From assembly GCA_002391525.1 (NCBI GenBank), contig DGFE01000058.1:1-6138 (forward strand): a stretch of 6,138 nucleotides of DNA, in the 5' to 3' direction. The notes under the pieces were generated by a model. That model saw only the letters and a list, made by a program, of their open reading frames with translations. It searched no databases and was not told where the DNA came from. This DNA is from Competibacteraceae bacterium UBA3908. Lineage in GTDB: Bacteria > Pseudomonadota > Gammaproteobacteria > Competibacterales > Competibacteraceae. Position numbers and translations under genes: made by a program. Position 1 is the stretch's first letter, and each line of letters opens with the position of its first letter. Shown here in pieces: positions 1 to 6,138 of the stretch.

Positions 1-693
1 ACGCTGGGGCGACGCACGGTCAGCGACCGGGGGCAGGTGGCCGACCTGTTGGGTTGCGCGTTGCGCCGGCATGGTTGCAATCCGACTGCGAACGGGCCGG
101 CTCGCTGGGGATTCGGCGTCATCGCCCGCCCTTTGAAGGTCGCAGGTCCGGGCCGGCGTTACGGTATCGAAGCGATTCACCTGGGCAGCAGCGATCCGGC
201 GATCGCGCGGGCCATCGCCGCGCTGACTCCGGAGGATTTGGCGCTGGACGATGCGATGCCGGGCTGGGAGCTGGATTTGCGGTTTGCCGAGCTGCGGGAC
301 GAGCCGGACCTGCCCGCCGGGGTAGAGGCATTGAATGGCTACTGCATTTCGCCGATCCGGGTCACGCGCTCCCTCGGCAATGGCCGTCACGAGGACTTGA
401 CCCAACTGACCGACGATTACCAGGACCTGCTCAACCACACCATGAGCCGGCGGTTCGGGCGGCCGTTTCAACTGCGGCTGTTGCCGGATCGGGTGTACGT
501 GCGCAGTCGCGGCGGCCAGATCAGCGCCGGATTCGCGATCAAAACCCGCCTGAATGGCGCGGTGGTCGTCAAACGCGGCATCGCCCTGCCCTTCAGTCTG
601 GTGGGACCTGCCGCCGACATTCGGGACGCCTGGTATTCGGGTTTGGGGCGCACCACGGCCCTGGGTTTTGGTCTGTTGGGGATGCAGTCATGA
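1..693 (+). CDS. cas6: Cas6 crRNA-processing endoribonuclease (5'-truncated by the window edge)
   Basis: Cas6 cuts the CRISPR precursor transcript within each repeat to give mature crRNAs, and in type I systems it often stays on the crRNA 3' end. The frame is open from base 1 to the TGA at 691-693, so the true start is probably upstream. A GTG at 37 could start a 218-aa protein but has no convincing ribosome binding site. Family marks are a C-I-S-P-I-R-V stretch (about 343-363), matching the conserved Ser-Pro entry to the second ferredoxin-like fold, and a C-terminal glycine-rich loop, GLGRTTALGFG (640-672), the hallmark RNA-binding loop of Cas6/RAMP proteins. The catalytic His, usually in the N-terminal half, cannot be assigned. 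The gene ends in ATGA, overlapping the cas10d start by 4 nt. Its place upstream of cas10d is unusual for subtype I-D. The family call is fairly sure; the subfamily is not. Confidence 0.8.
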   Translation, partial: TLGRRTVSDRGQVADLLGCALRRHGCNPTANGPARWGFGVIARPLKVAGPGRRYGIEAIHLGSSDPAIARAIAALTPEDLALDDAMPGWELDLRFAELRDEPDLPAGVEALNGYCISPIRVTRSLGNGRHEDLTQLTDDYQDLLNHTMSRRFGRPFQLRLLPDRVYVRSRGGQISAGFAIKTRLNGAVVVKRGIALPFSLVGPAADIRDAWYSGLGRTTALGFGLLGMQS

Positions 694-3599
694 GCCTCGG
701 CGCCGCGCAGGTGAAGGAACTCGATCCCGCCGCTGCCTTCGAGCCGTGCGGGGTATTCAAACGGGCGTTCGCGCCGCTGCAACGGGCGTTGGACGAGCAA
801 TTCAAGCGCCGTAACGCCAACGCCAAATACCCCAGCGCTGCGCTGGACCCGACGCCCTGGCTGACGCGGGCCGGCAAGGGCGGACCGGGTTACGAACAGT
901 ATCGCGCCGTGTCGCTGGCCCGGCATTGCCTCGATGTGATGTTTCTCGGTGCGCTGACGGCGTTTCTGCTGTGGAAAAGCGAGATGCTGAGGCCCGACCT
1001 CGCGCCGGATGATGAGGAGGGTTTCGTCAAGGCGCTGACCCGGGTGCTGGTCATCGCGCTGTTCCACGACGCCGACAAATATGTGGGAGATGGCCGGTCG
1101 CGGTCGCCGACCGAGTCGGATGTGGAAACTGTCTACCGTGATCTGGCGCTGGATCGACACGTCCAGATGACATCGAAGGAAATCGCCGCACTGGTGAGCG
1201 AGATCGAGCAGCGCGGGCTGGCCAATGCGCTGCTCCTGCCGGCGATTTCGCCGCTGGACGGTCTCTTGACAAAAGCGGTGGCGCTGGCCGACCGGGCCGT
1301 CGGCGACGCCGCCGGTCGCGCCGCCAAGGAAGGCGTGGATGAAGATCAAGCGCTGGTGGACAGCTTTAGCGAGCGGCTGCGGCAAACCTTCGCCATCGAA
1401 CTGCCCCGACAACGAGTGTTCCGACTGCGGCACCAGCCGGCGATCCTGCGGGAAATTCAACTGGAGATTCTGGACAGCGTGCCGTACCGAAGCGGCTTGC
1501 CGCCGCTGGTGCTCGGCGCCAACGGCGAGGAATTGACCTTCGCCCTGCCGGAGTCCCTGCCGCTCGCGGAACTGCTGGATGCGGTGCAACAGCGGCTACA
1601 GGATGGGCGTCGCCCGAGCTGCAAGCTCAATCGCACCGACGGCAAGATCACGCTCGGTCAGGTGAAGACTCTGGACAACCTGCTGGACGCGCTGAGTCGG
1701 ATGACCGATCTGGCTTATCTGCTGCGCGTTCACGTCAACGATCAAATCGCGGCGCAGGCGTTCGTCGAGAGTTGGGGCGGCGCGCACGGCGTCACCACGG
1801 TCAGCGCTCCCCCGGAGCTGGGGAAACTCTACCCCATCCTCGGCTTTACCGCTTGCGATACCCATGATCTGTACCAACCACTGGCGCGGGCGTTGCTGGC
1901 GGCGGTGCTGCTGCGCGGCGGGTTGCGCAATCCCAGCCGGGACTTCCAGCCACGGGTCGAATGTCTGGACAGCCTGTTAAGAGAACGCGGCATCGCCAGT
2001 CTGGAGACGCTGCGGCAACAGTTTGGAACCGACGCCCTGCAAGACGGATTCGATCTCGCCACCCGGCAGACCATCATTGCCTTGCAAGTCGCCAGCGACC
2101 TGAATGATGGCATGGCGTTTCGGGAACTGGCCGAAACCCTGTTTGCCCGGACGTTTCAAGACGGGGTCGAAGCCGATGAGGAGGATGACCCCGGCATTGC
2201 GCTCATCCTGCGCGATCTGCGGCGACAACTGGGCTTGTCCACGCCGGCAAGCGTGGAGATGGAACCCTACGCTGCCGCGCCCGATGGCGGAACCTGTCTG
2301 CTGTGCGGCGTACCGACCACGACGGTGTATCAACCCTCCGAATCGAGCATCCCCGAACTCAAGGCCACGGCATTTTCCAATCGCATCGGCCACCGTAAAG
2401 ACATCTATTCGGAAAGTGGCGCAACCTACCTTTGCGCTGGTTGCGAATTTGCTCAAACCCTGTTGGGCCGCGATCTGGCCCTAGCTGGACGAAGCAAGTT
2501 CAAGCACAAGGACGCCGATGTGCTGCACACCGCTACGCCGTTGCACACCTTGATCCTGCCGGGAGCAGGCAGTCGGGCCGAGGCGCAGGAATCCGGCGGC
2601 AACGCCCTGCGACTGGTCAGCAGCAGTCATCTGATGCTCAAAGATCCTGTTGAGGAGGCGCTCAAGCTCGTGCCCTGGAATTTGGATCTGAGCGACAGCC
2701 CGGTTTTGTATTTCGATACGCTCGTGCCCGAGTTGTCGGAGCAGGTGAGTTATTTGCTCAACGCTGCCCGCTTCGCCTGGTTGAGCGGCAACCCGGTTCA
2801 CGTATTCCGCATCCGCCAGCATCGTGGATACGGCGCATTCATAAGCGAGCTGGTTCCGCCCTTGATCGATGATCTGCTTCGTCCAGCTTTTTACCCCGAC
2901 AAGTCGGTTTGCACCGTCGAGCGCGCGCAATTGCCGGATTTCATCGCCCGGCTCGGGCTGATTCAGGCGCTGTTGCTCAAACGCGAAAATTCCAACCTCA
3001 CCGTTCTCAACGATCTCCGTTTGTTTAGCTGGTGGCCAGTCGCCTGGTTTGCGGCGCGTAATTACGCCGACGAAAAAGGTCTGAACCAAACTGGCCGCCG
3101 ACTTCTCGATCTTGCCCGCAGGAGTTTTACCATGCCCGAACGCGATACCTTACTCCGTCAACTTGCCGAATTGGCAACCCAAATTCAGCGCCGGCCTCAG
3201 CGGGGTTGGGCGGCCCCCGGCAATCTGCAAGGATTGGCTTTCGATACCGCGCTCAAGGAATTTCAGGACTGGCGGTTACAGCAGCGCGATACCCGAGACA
3301 ACGTCATAGCGGCGATGATCGGGCAGCTACGCGCGAACCTGCGCCGTGGCGACGCCTATGTCAGTGCTGCCGGCCAAACTCAGGAAGAAATCGGCGAGCG
3401 CTATCACCGCTTTGCGGAAACCGCCTACGACCTGTTTGAATCGTACAGCCGGGATGACGACCTGAACTCCAAAACCCGCCGCTACTTACGTTCGGCTTAT
3501 GTCACCTACTTCCTCGAAATCCATGAAGCGAACCGGGCCGTCAAAAGTGAAACCGAAACATCCATGAATATCGATCCCGAATCCTTTGAATTGTCTTGA
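690..3599 (+). CDS. cas10d: Cas10d (Csc3), HD-nuclease large subunit of type I-D Cascade
   Basis: This 969-aa protein is the large subunit of the I-D effector. In this subtype the DNA-cutting HD nuclease is fused here, while the Cas3' helicase is a separate protein. The N-terminal HD domain shows H79, then H126-D127 in F-H-D-A-D-K, with H157 and D201 as likely further metal ligands. A zinc ribbon follows: C536/C539 (C-L-L-C) and C582/C585 (C-A-G-C). No GGDD/GGDE motif is visible, as expected for Cas10d and unlike type III Cas10, so cyclic oligoadenylate synthesis is not expected. The last ~155 residues look helical and match the position of the fused Cas11-like domain, which also appears to be translated separately. 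I chose ATG 690 because it forms ATGA with the cas6 stop and has GGGGA seven bases upstream. The frame is open further upstream, but that part lies over cas6 and is a shadow. Confidence 0.93.
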   Translation: MSLGAAQVKELDPAAAFEPCGVFKRAFAPLQRALDEQFKRRNANAKYPSAALDPTPWLTRAGKGGPGYEQYRAVSLARHCLDVMFLGALTAFLLWKSEMLRPDLAPDDEEGFVKALTRVLVIALFHDADKYVGDGRSRSPTESDVETVYRDLALDRHVQMTSKEIAALVSEIEQRGLANALLLPAISPLDGLLTKAVALADRAVGDAAGRAAKEGVDEDQALVDSFSERLRQTFAIELPRQRVFRLRHQPAILREIQLEILDSVPYRSGLPPLVLGANGEELTFALPESLPLAELLDAVQQRLQDGRRPSCKLNRTDGKITLGQVKTLDNLLDALSRMTDLAYLLRVHVNDQIAAQAFVESWGGAHGVTTVSAPPELGKLYPILGFTACDTHDLYQPLARALLAAVLLRGGLRNPSRDFQPRVECLDSLLRERGIASLETLRQQFGTDALQDGFDLATRQTIIALQVASDLNDGMAFRELAETLFARTFQDGVEADEEDDPGIALILRDLRRQLGLSTPASVEMEPYAAAPDGGTCLLCGVPTTTVYQPSESSIPELKATAFSNRIGHRKDIYSESGATYLCAGCEFAQTLLGRDLALAGRSKFKHKDADVLHTATPLHTLILPGAGSRAEAQESGGNALRLVSSSHLMLKDPVEEALKLVPWNLDLSDSPVLYFDTLVPELSEQVSYLLNAARFAWLSGNPVHVFRIRQHRGYGAFISELVPPLIDDLLRPAFYPDKSVCTVERAQLPDFIARLGLIQALLLKRENSNLTVLNDLRLFSWWPVAWFAARNYADEKGLNQTGRRLLDLARRSFTMPERDTLLRQLAELATQIQRRPQRGWAAPGNLQGLAFDTALKEFQDWRLQQRDTRDNVIAAMIGQLRANLRRGDAYVSAAGQTQEEIGERYHRFAETAYDLFESYSRDDDLNSKTRRYLRSAYVTYFLEIHEANRAVKSETETSMNIDPESFELS
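3120..3124 (+). promoter_or_regulatory. Internal ribosome binding site inside cas10d, for Cas11d
   Basis: AGGAG lies 7 nt before an in-frame ATG at 3132, deep inside cas10d. The SD is built from an AGG arginine codon and the following AGT, in a gene where arginine is mostly written with CGN codons. This fits selection for an internal ribosome binding site, though at least one other AGG occurs in the gene. Confidence 0.72.
3132..3599 (+). CDS. cas11d: Cas11d small subunit, translated from an internal start within cas10d
   Basis: This is a predicted 155-aa product sharing frame and stop codon with cas10d, starting at Met815 of that protein (M-P-E-R-D-T-L-L). Independent translation of a Cas11 small subunit from the 3' part of the large-subunit gene is established for type I-D, and similar cases are known in I-B and I-C. 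The small subunits line the belly of the effector complex and stabilise the opened target DNA. Here the sequence shows a well-placed AGGAG, a plain ATG, no separate cas11 gene in the window, and a product of fitting size. The chain is rich in Leu, Ala, Gln, Glu and Arg, as expected for a helical bundle, with an acidic C-terminal tail (D-P-E-S-F-E-L-S). Assignment rests on position, signal and known biology, not on a family signature I can read directly. Confidence 0.72.
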   Translation: MPERDTLLRQLAELATQIQRRPQRGWAAPGNLQGLAFDTALKEFQDWRLQQRDTRDNVIAAMIGQLRANLRRGDAYVSAAGQTQEEIGERYHRFAETAYDLFESYSRDDDLNSKTRRYLRSAYVTYFLEIHEANRAVKSETETSMNIDPESFELS

Positions 3600-3608
3600 A
3601 ACCACTTT

Positions 3609-3612
3609 GGAG
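3609..3612 (+). promoter_or_regulatory. Ribosome binding site deciding the csc2 start
   Basis: GGAG sits 10 nt before ATG 3623 and only 1 nt before the in-frame ATG at 3614. The second spacing is too short for initiation, so 3623 is the better start. A TTG at 3596 in the same frame would lie inside the SD-free end of cas10d and is unlikely. Confidence 0.6.
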
Positions 3613-3622
3613 TATGAAATCC

Positions 3623-4645
3623 ATGACCCTTCATGACCTGTACAGCCTGCTGCCGACCGACGTTACCCAAACCCTGCAACTGAAGGACGAAACCACCATT
3701 CCCAAATTGCCGGAAGCGCAAGTGATCGTCATTCCATTGGTGCGGGAAGCCGTCGCGCCGATGTTGATTCGCAACAACGATGTGGACGACATCACCGATA
3801 TGCCGCTGACTGGCAAGAATCGGGTATTGATGATTGCCTCCAAGACCAAGGGCGTCGAACGGCGCAACGGTGCGCGAATTTTGCGGACGCTGGGTGTGGG
3901 TGGACGCTTTCCGACCAATAAGACCTATATCCGGGATGAAAACATCCGCGAGGCGTATGACCTGAATACTTATGTTTTTGGCGACTCGGCCAAATCCGCT
4001 GGGGGTGGTAGCGCCATCTACAGCGTTCACTCCGCTGTTTTATACAGTGACGCCGTGTCGGTGCAAAGCCGCGCTGAAAGCGTGATGGATCAATTCCGGC
4101 AGGGAGGTATCAGCGAGGATGGCGGAACCTTCGATGTCGAAACCAAATCAGCATCCAGCAACATTTTTACCACCCGCTATGTCATTCCCGGCACGCTGTT
4201 CGTACAAACGCTGGTCATGACCGGACGACGGATGACCGCAACGGCCCTGGACCATTTATTGTTGTCCATTGGTCTGTCAGGCGCGTATGGGGGGCAAACC
4301 GCGATTACTGGAACCAATCTGCGCACGCATCTGGCCGGTATTTACTGGGGACGGCTGGAGCGACCCGTAAACGCCCCTAAAATTCTACTCGAACAACTTA
4401 CAGCGACTCAAAGTGTTGCCGAAATACAGGCTGGCCTCGAAACTCTGTTCCAGCGAGCATACCCCGGACATTACGATAGCGGGACACTGAGCGCGCATTT
4501 GGCGGGTTTGGTGGAACGGTTCGAGCGCGATGACCCGGAATTGCAGCAACGCTATCAGGCGGCGAAGCAACAAATGGCTGATCTGTTTGCAAGCTGGTTT
4601 GTCGGTAAAGAAAAGAAATCGGCCAAAACCGGCAAGAAAAGCTAA
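3623..4645 (+). CDS. csc2: Csc2, the Cas7-family backbone protein of type I-D Cascade
   Basis: This 340-aa protein belongs to the Csc2 branch of the Cas7 RAMP family. Several copies polymerise along the crRNA spacer to form the backbone of the effector. Recognisable Csc2 stretches include a G-V-G-G-R-F-P-T-N-K segment from residue 91, a G-D-S-A-K-S-A-G-G-G-S segment from residue 120 leading into Y-S-V-H-S, and a central block with T-T-R-Y-V-I-P-G-T-L-F-V. The length agrees with the family. The last dozen residues are strongly basic (K-E-K-K-S-A-K-T-G-K-K-S), probably a flexible nucleic-acid-contacting tail. The gene lies 23 nt after cas10d and 12 nt before csc1, the standard I-D order cas10d-csc2-csc1. 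The start is uncertain between 3614 and 3623; I prefer 3623 on SD spacing. Confidence 0.93.
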   Translation: MTLHDLYSLLPTDVTQTLQLKDETTIPKLPEAQVIVIPLVREAVAPMLIRNNDVDDITDMPLTGKNRVLMIASKTKGVERRNGARILRTLGVGGRFPTNKTYIRDENIREAYDLNTYVFGDSAKSAGGGSAIYSVHSAVLYSDAVSVQSRAESVMDQFRQGGISEDGGTFDVETKSASSNIFTTRYVIPGTLFVQTLVMTGRRMTATALDHLLLSIGLSGAYGGQTAITGTNLRTHLAGIYWGRLERPVNAPKILLEQLTATQSVAEIQAGLETLFQRAYPGHYDSGTLSAHLAGLVERFERDDPELQQRYQAAKQQMADLFASWFVGKEKKSAKTGKKS

Positions 4646-4648
4646 GGA
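4644..4648 (+). promoter_or_regulatory. Ribosome binding site of csc1
   Basis: AAGGA overlaps the last two bases of the csc2 stop codon TAA and lies 9 nt before ATG 4658. It fixes the csc1 start and suggests re-initiation by ribosomes finishing csc2. Confidence 0.65.
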
Positions 4649-4657
4649 TCAAAAATC

Positions 4658-5296
4658 ATGACGCCTATTCTCATCGACGCCGAGGTTTTGACGCCTTTCT
4701 ATTATCACGGCCACTACGCCATGGATGGCTCGGCGACCGATCCGGGCGTCATTACCGATACCACTCTGTTATTTGCACTGCGCGCCGCGTTATTGGGGAC
4801 CTCGCCCCTGCTCCGCGGCCAACCCGACTATCGAGCGGATTTGCAAAAAATTCCCTGGCGCGCCTCGCTGCTCATGGGTGTGGGTAGCAACGATCTGTTG
4901 CCCCCCCTGCGGCGCACCGTGGATATGGACAAGGAAGGCGGTCGTTCGGCACGAATGCAGAAAAACATGAGCAGTGGTTTTTATAAAAACCAGTTCTTCA
5001 CTCATTCGGTAAAACCGGGTGCGGAGTATTACGGACTGGTGGTGGGACCAAATCCATTCATTTTGGCCGAGAACGACGAGCTACTGGTTCGAATCGGCGT
5101 AGGCCGCACTGGTCTGCTGCGTCTGCGCCGTTCGATATTGGAACGGGAAGTACGGTTAAACGCGGCGACAGCGCAACTATTCAGACGGCCAGTCGAAGCC
5201 GAATACCGCATTCTTGATACCATCCGGCCCAGTCGCCCCTACACCGTAGCGGAAGCCTTGAAGGAGTTGTACGCATGGTTACCGAATCCGCGGTAA
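4658..5296 (+). CDS. csc1: Csc1, the Cas5-family protein of type I-D Cascade
   Basis: This 212-aa protein is the Cas5-type RAMP of subtype I-D. It caps the 5' handle of the crRNA and, with Cas10d, takes part in recognising the protospacer-adjacent motif. Supporting features are an N-terminal beta strand leading into F-Y-Y-H-G-H-Y (14-20), a middle section with basic and aromatic residues (F-Y-K-N-Q-F-F-T-H), and a glycine-rich turn G-V-G-R-T-G (147-152) followed by L-L-R-L-R-R, typical of RAMP folds. Length and place immediately after csc2 fit the family. The 3' end overlaps the start of cas4 by 22 nt, so the cas4 SD lies inside csc1. In the common I-D order cas6 would come next; here it does not. 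Confidence 0.88.
   Translation: MTPILIDAEVLTPFYYHGHYAMDGSATDPGVITDTTLLFALRAALLGTSPLLRGQPDYRADLQKIPWRASLLMGVGSNDLLPPLRRTVDMDKEGGRSARMQKNMSSGFYKNQFFTHSVKPGAEYYGLVVGPNPFILAENDELLVRIGVGRTGLLRLRRSILEREVRLNAATAQLFRRPVEAEYRILDTIRPSRPYTVAEALKELYAWLPNPR
5261..5266 (+). promoter_or_regulatory. Ribosome binding site of cas4, inside csc1
   Basis: AAGGAG lies 8 nt before ATG 5275. It is the longest SD match seen in the window. Because it sits within csc1, cas4 can be initiated while csc1 is still being translated. Confidence 0.75.
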
Positions 5297-5856
5297 GGCT
5301 GCTACCGGAAACCATATCGCTGGTGATGGAAGCGGAACGGTATGGCATCCATGGCTTGTTATTCCAGAATGTTTGCCTGTGCCCGGTCCGACTCTGGTTG
5401 CATTACAGCCGAGTGGATTGCGCCCATCTCAATCGGCACATGCAACGAGGCTTGGTCGATCAAGGCGCACATTACGCCGGCACGGCTGGAATTTCACAAG
5501 GCATTGGGATCGCACCGGATATGCTGGATTTCAATCATCATGTAGTGAGTGAGATCAAGGTTCGTAAAAGCTTTCCCCATGCCTCCCGCGCGCAACTGCT
5601 ATTCTACATGGTAGTGCTGACGGTCAACACTGGAGTAATCTGGTCGGGTCGATTGCGTTATCCATCAGCCCGCCGAGTAGAAACAGTAGAACTTACTGAA
5701 GAAAATCAGCGGTGGCTCGGCGAACTGTTCGCCCGCATCCGTGTAGTGATCGCTGGCACCTCACCACCTGCCAAGGTGAAACAACGGTTATGTCAGGACT
5801 GCTCTTATCGGCTGCTGTGCTGGCAGCATTCAACCGACGATGTGGACTTTAACTGA
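5275..5856 (+). CDS. cas4: Cas4 nuclease of spacer acquisition (RecB-like, iron-sulfur)
   Basis: Cas4 works with Cas1-Cas2, trimming prespacers and helping select those next to a correct PAM so that they are integrated in the right orientation. The 193-aa protein shows the whole family pattern: an N-terminal cysteine in C-L-C-P-V-R-L-W-L (C36, with C34 nearby), a G-I-A-P-D-M-L-D-F segment holding the catalytic Asp (D82 or D85), E93-x-K95 in S-E-I-K-V-R-K, a Q107-xxx-Y111 motif of RecB-family nucleases, and a C-terminal cluster C173, C176 and C182. These cysteines would hold a 4Fe-4S cluster together with C36. No catalytic residue seems lost, so it should be active. ATG 5275 is favoured by its strong SD. 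The gene overlaps csc1 by 22 nt and cas1 by one base. Confidence 0.94.
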   Translation: MVTESAVRLLPETISLVMEAERYGIHGLLFQNVCLCPVRLWLHYSRVDCAHLNRHMQRGLVDQGAHYAGTAGISQGIGIAPDMLDFNHHVVSEIKVRKSFPHASRAQLLFYMVVLTVNTGVIWSGRLRYPSARRVETVELTEENQRWLGELFARIRVVIAGTSPPAKVKQRLCQDCSYRLLCWQHSTDDVDFN

Positions 5857-6138
5857 TGGACGCGCTCTATTTAGCTGGCGATACGCAATTAAGGCGGCAT
5901 GAAAACACATTGCAAGTCATCAATCGGGAAGGCCGTACATTACGACTACCGGTTCAATCCCTCAAACATTTGATTGCGACGCACGATGTACGATTGAATG
6001 GTGCTTTGCTCAATTTATTCAAGCAGCATGATGTACGAATTACGGTACTCGATTATTACGGTCATGTTGCTTGCACGATTGAGCCAGCGGGTTTGCCAAC
6101 TTCCGGGGCGGTGCATCTGAGAGCCTGTCTTCACGGTC
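5856..6138 (+). CDS. cas1: Cas1 integrase of spacer acquisition (3'-truncated by the window edge)
   Basis: Only the first 94 complete codons are present. Cas1 forms the integrase complex with Cas2 that inserts new spacers at the leader end of the array. The visible part is the N-terminal beta-rich domain: Y-L-A-G-D-T-Q-L-R-R-H-E-N-T-L at the start, then L-P-V-Q-S-L-K-H-L-I, a D-V-R-L-N-G-A-L-L segment, and the diagnostic run H-D-V-R-I-T-V-L-D-Y-Y-G-H followed by P-A-G-L-P-T-S-G-A-V-H-L-R. This pattern resembles Cas1 proteins that accompany Cas4 in types I-B and I-D. The catalytic Glu, His and Asp residues lie in the C-terminal domain, outside the window. The start ATG shares its A with the cas4 TGA (TGATG) and no strong SD precedes it, so translation is probably coupled to cas4. 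This is the most AT-rich part of the window. Confidence 0.93.
   Translation, partial: MDALYLAGDTQLRRHENTLQVINREGRTLRLPVQSLKHLIATHDVRLNGALLNLFKQHDVRITVLDYYGHVACTIEPAGLPTSGAVHLRACLHG

Noticed and set aside
54..689. Open extension of the cas10d frame upstream of ATG 690, which would give a 1181-aa protein.
   Set aside because: It lies wholly over cas6, its translation is rich in Arg, Gly, Pro and Ala with no Cas10d character, and ATG 690 forms an ATGA junction with the cas6 stop.
468..1589. Long minus-strand open frame of 373 codons.
   Set aside because: It is antisense to cas6 and the cas10d HD domain, has no recognisable domain, and is what GC-rich coding DNA gives by chance.
2653..2672. AGGAGG followed by an in-frame GTG at 2670, a possible second internal start in cas10d.
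   Set aside because: Spacing is 11 nt to a GTG codon in the middle of a folded region, so the product would begin inside a domain. The site at 3120-3134 is far better placed.
2481..3089. Minus-strand open frame of 202 codons opposite cas10d.
   Set aside because: Same reason: antisense to well-supported coding sequence, low-complexity translation and no family resemblance.
690..3599. Type III Cas10 (Csm1/Cmr2) as an alternative identity for the large subunit.
   Set aside because: There is no GGDD motif, and the neighbours are Csc2 and Csc1, not Csm or Cmr proteins.
1..6138. CRISPR repeat array, tRNA, insertion sequence or terminator.
   Set aside because: I saw no regularly spaced direct repeats, no transposase signature and no hairpin plus T-run. 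Intergenic gaps are at most 23 nt.

Overview
The window lies inside a single co-directional (+ strand) CRISPR-cas operon of subtype I-D. The order is cas6 (5' end outside the window), cas10d (csc3), csc2 (cas7), csc1 (cas5), cas4, cas1 (3' end outside the window). Every gene overlaps or almost touches the next: ATGA between cas6 and cas10d, 23 nt between cas10d and csc2, 12 nt between csc2 and csc1, a 22-nt overlap between csc1 and cas4, and TGATG between cas4 and cas1. There is no non-coding stretch long enough to hold an array, a terminator or an obvious internal promoter, so transcription probably starts upstream of base 1. The subtype call rests on three features together: a Cas10-like large subunit with an N-terminal HD nuclease and no GGDD cyclase motif, Csc2 and Csc1 as backbone and Cas5 proteins, and Cas4 followed by Cas1.

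Bases 1-3599 carry the crRNA-processing nuclease and the large subunit. Inside the 3' end of cas10d, an in-frame ATG at 3132 follows AGGAG with 7-nt spacing. This is the layout expected for separate translation of the small subunit Cas11d (155 aa) from within cas10d. Bases 3623-5296 encode the Csc2 and Csc1 proteins that assemble on the crRNA. Bases 5275-6138 begin the adaptation module, where Cas4 and Cas1 acquire spacers.

Together the genes describe a near-complete I-D effector (Cas6, Cas10d, Cas11d, Csc2, Csc1) and the start of an acquisition module. The separate Cas3' helicase, Cas2 and the repeat array are not in the window and would have to lie outside it. The least usual point of layout is cas6 at the front, directly coupled to cas10d. 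In the commonly described I-D order it sits between csc1 and cas4.

The host looks like a GC-rich bacterium. Hand counts of single 60-base lines give about 65-68% GC in cas6 but about 38-45% in cas1, so composition falls along the operon. A proteobacterial host is plausible but cannot be established from this window. The long open frames on the minus strand, and the open extension of the cas10d frame upstream of 690, are shadows of GC-rich coding sequence.
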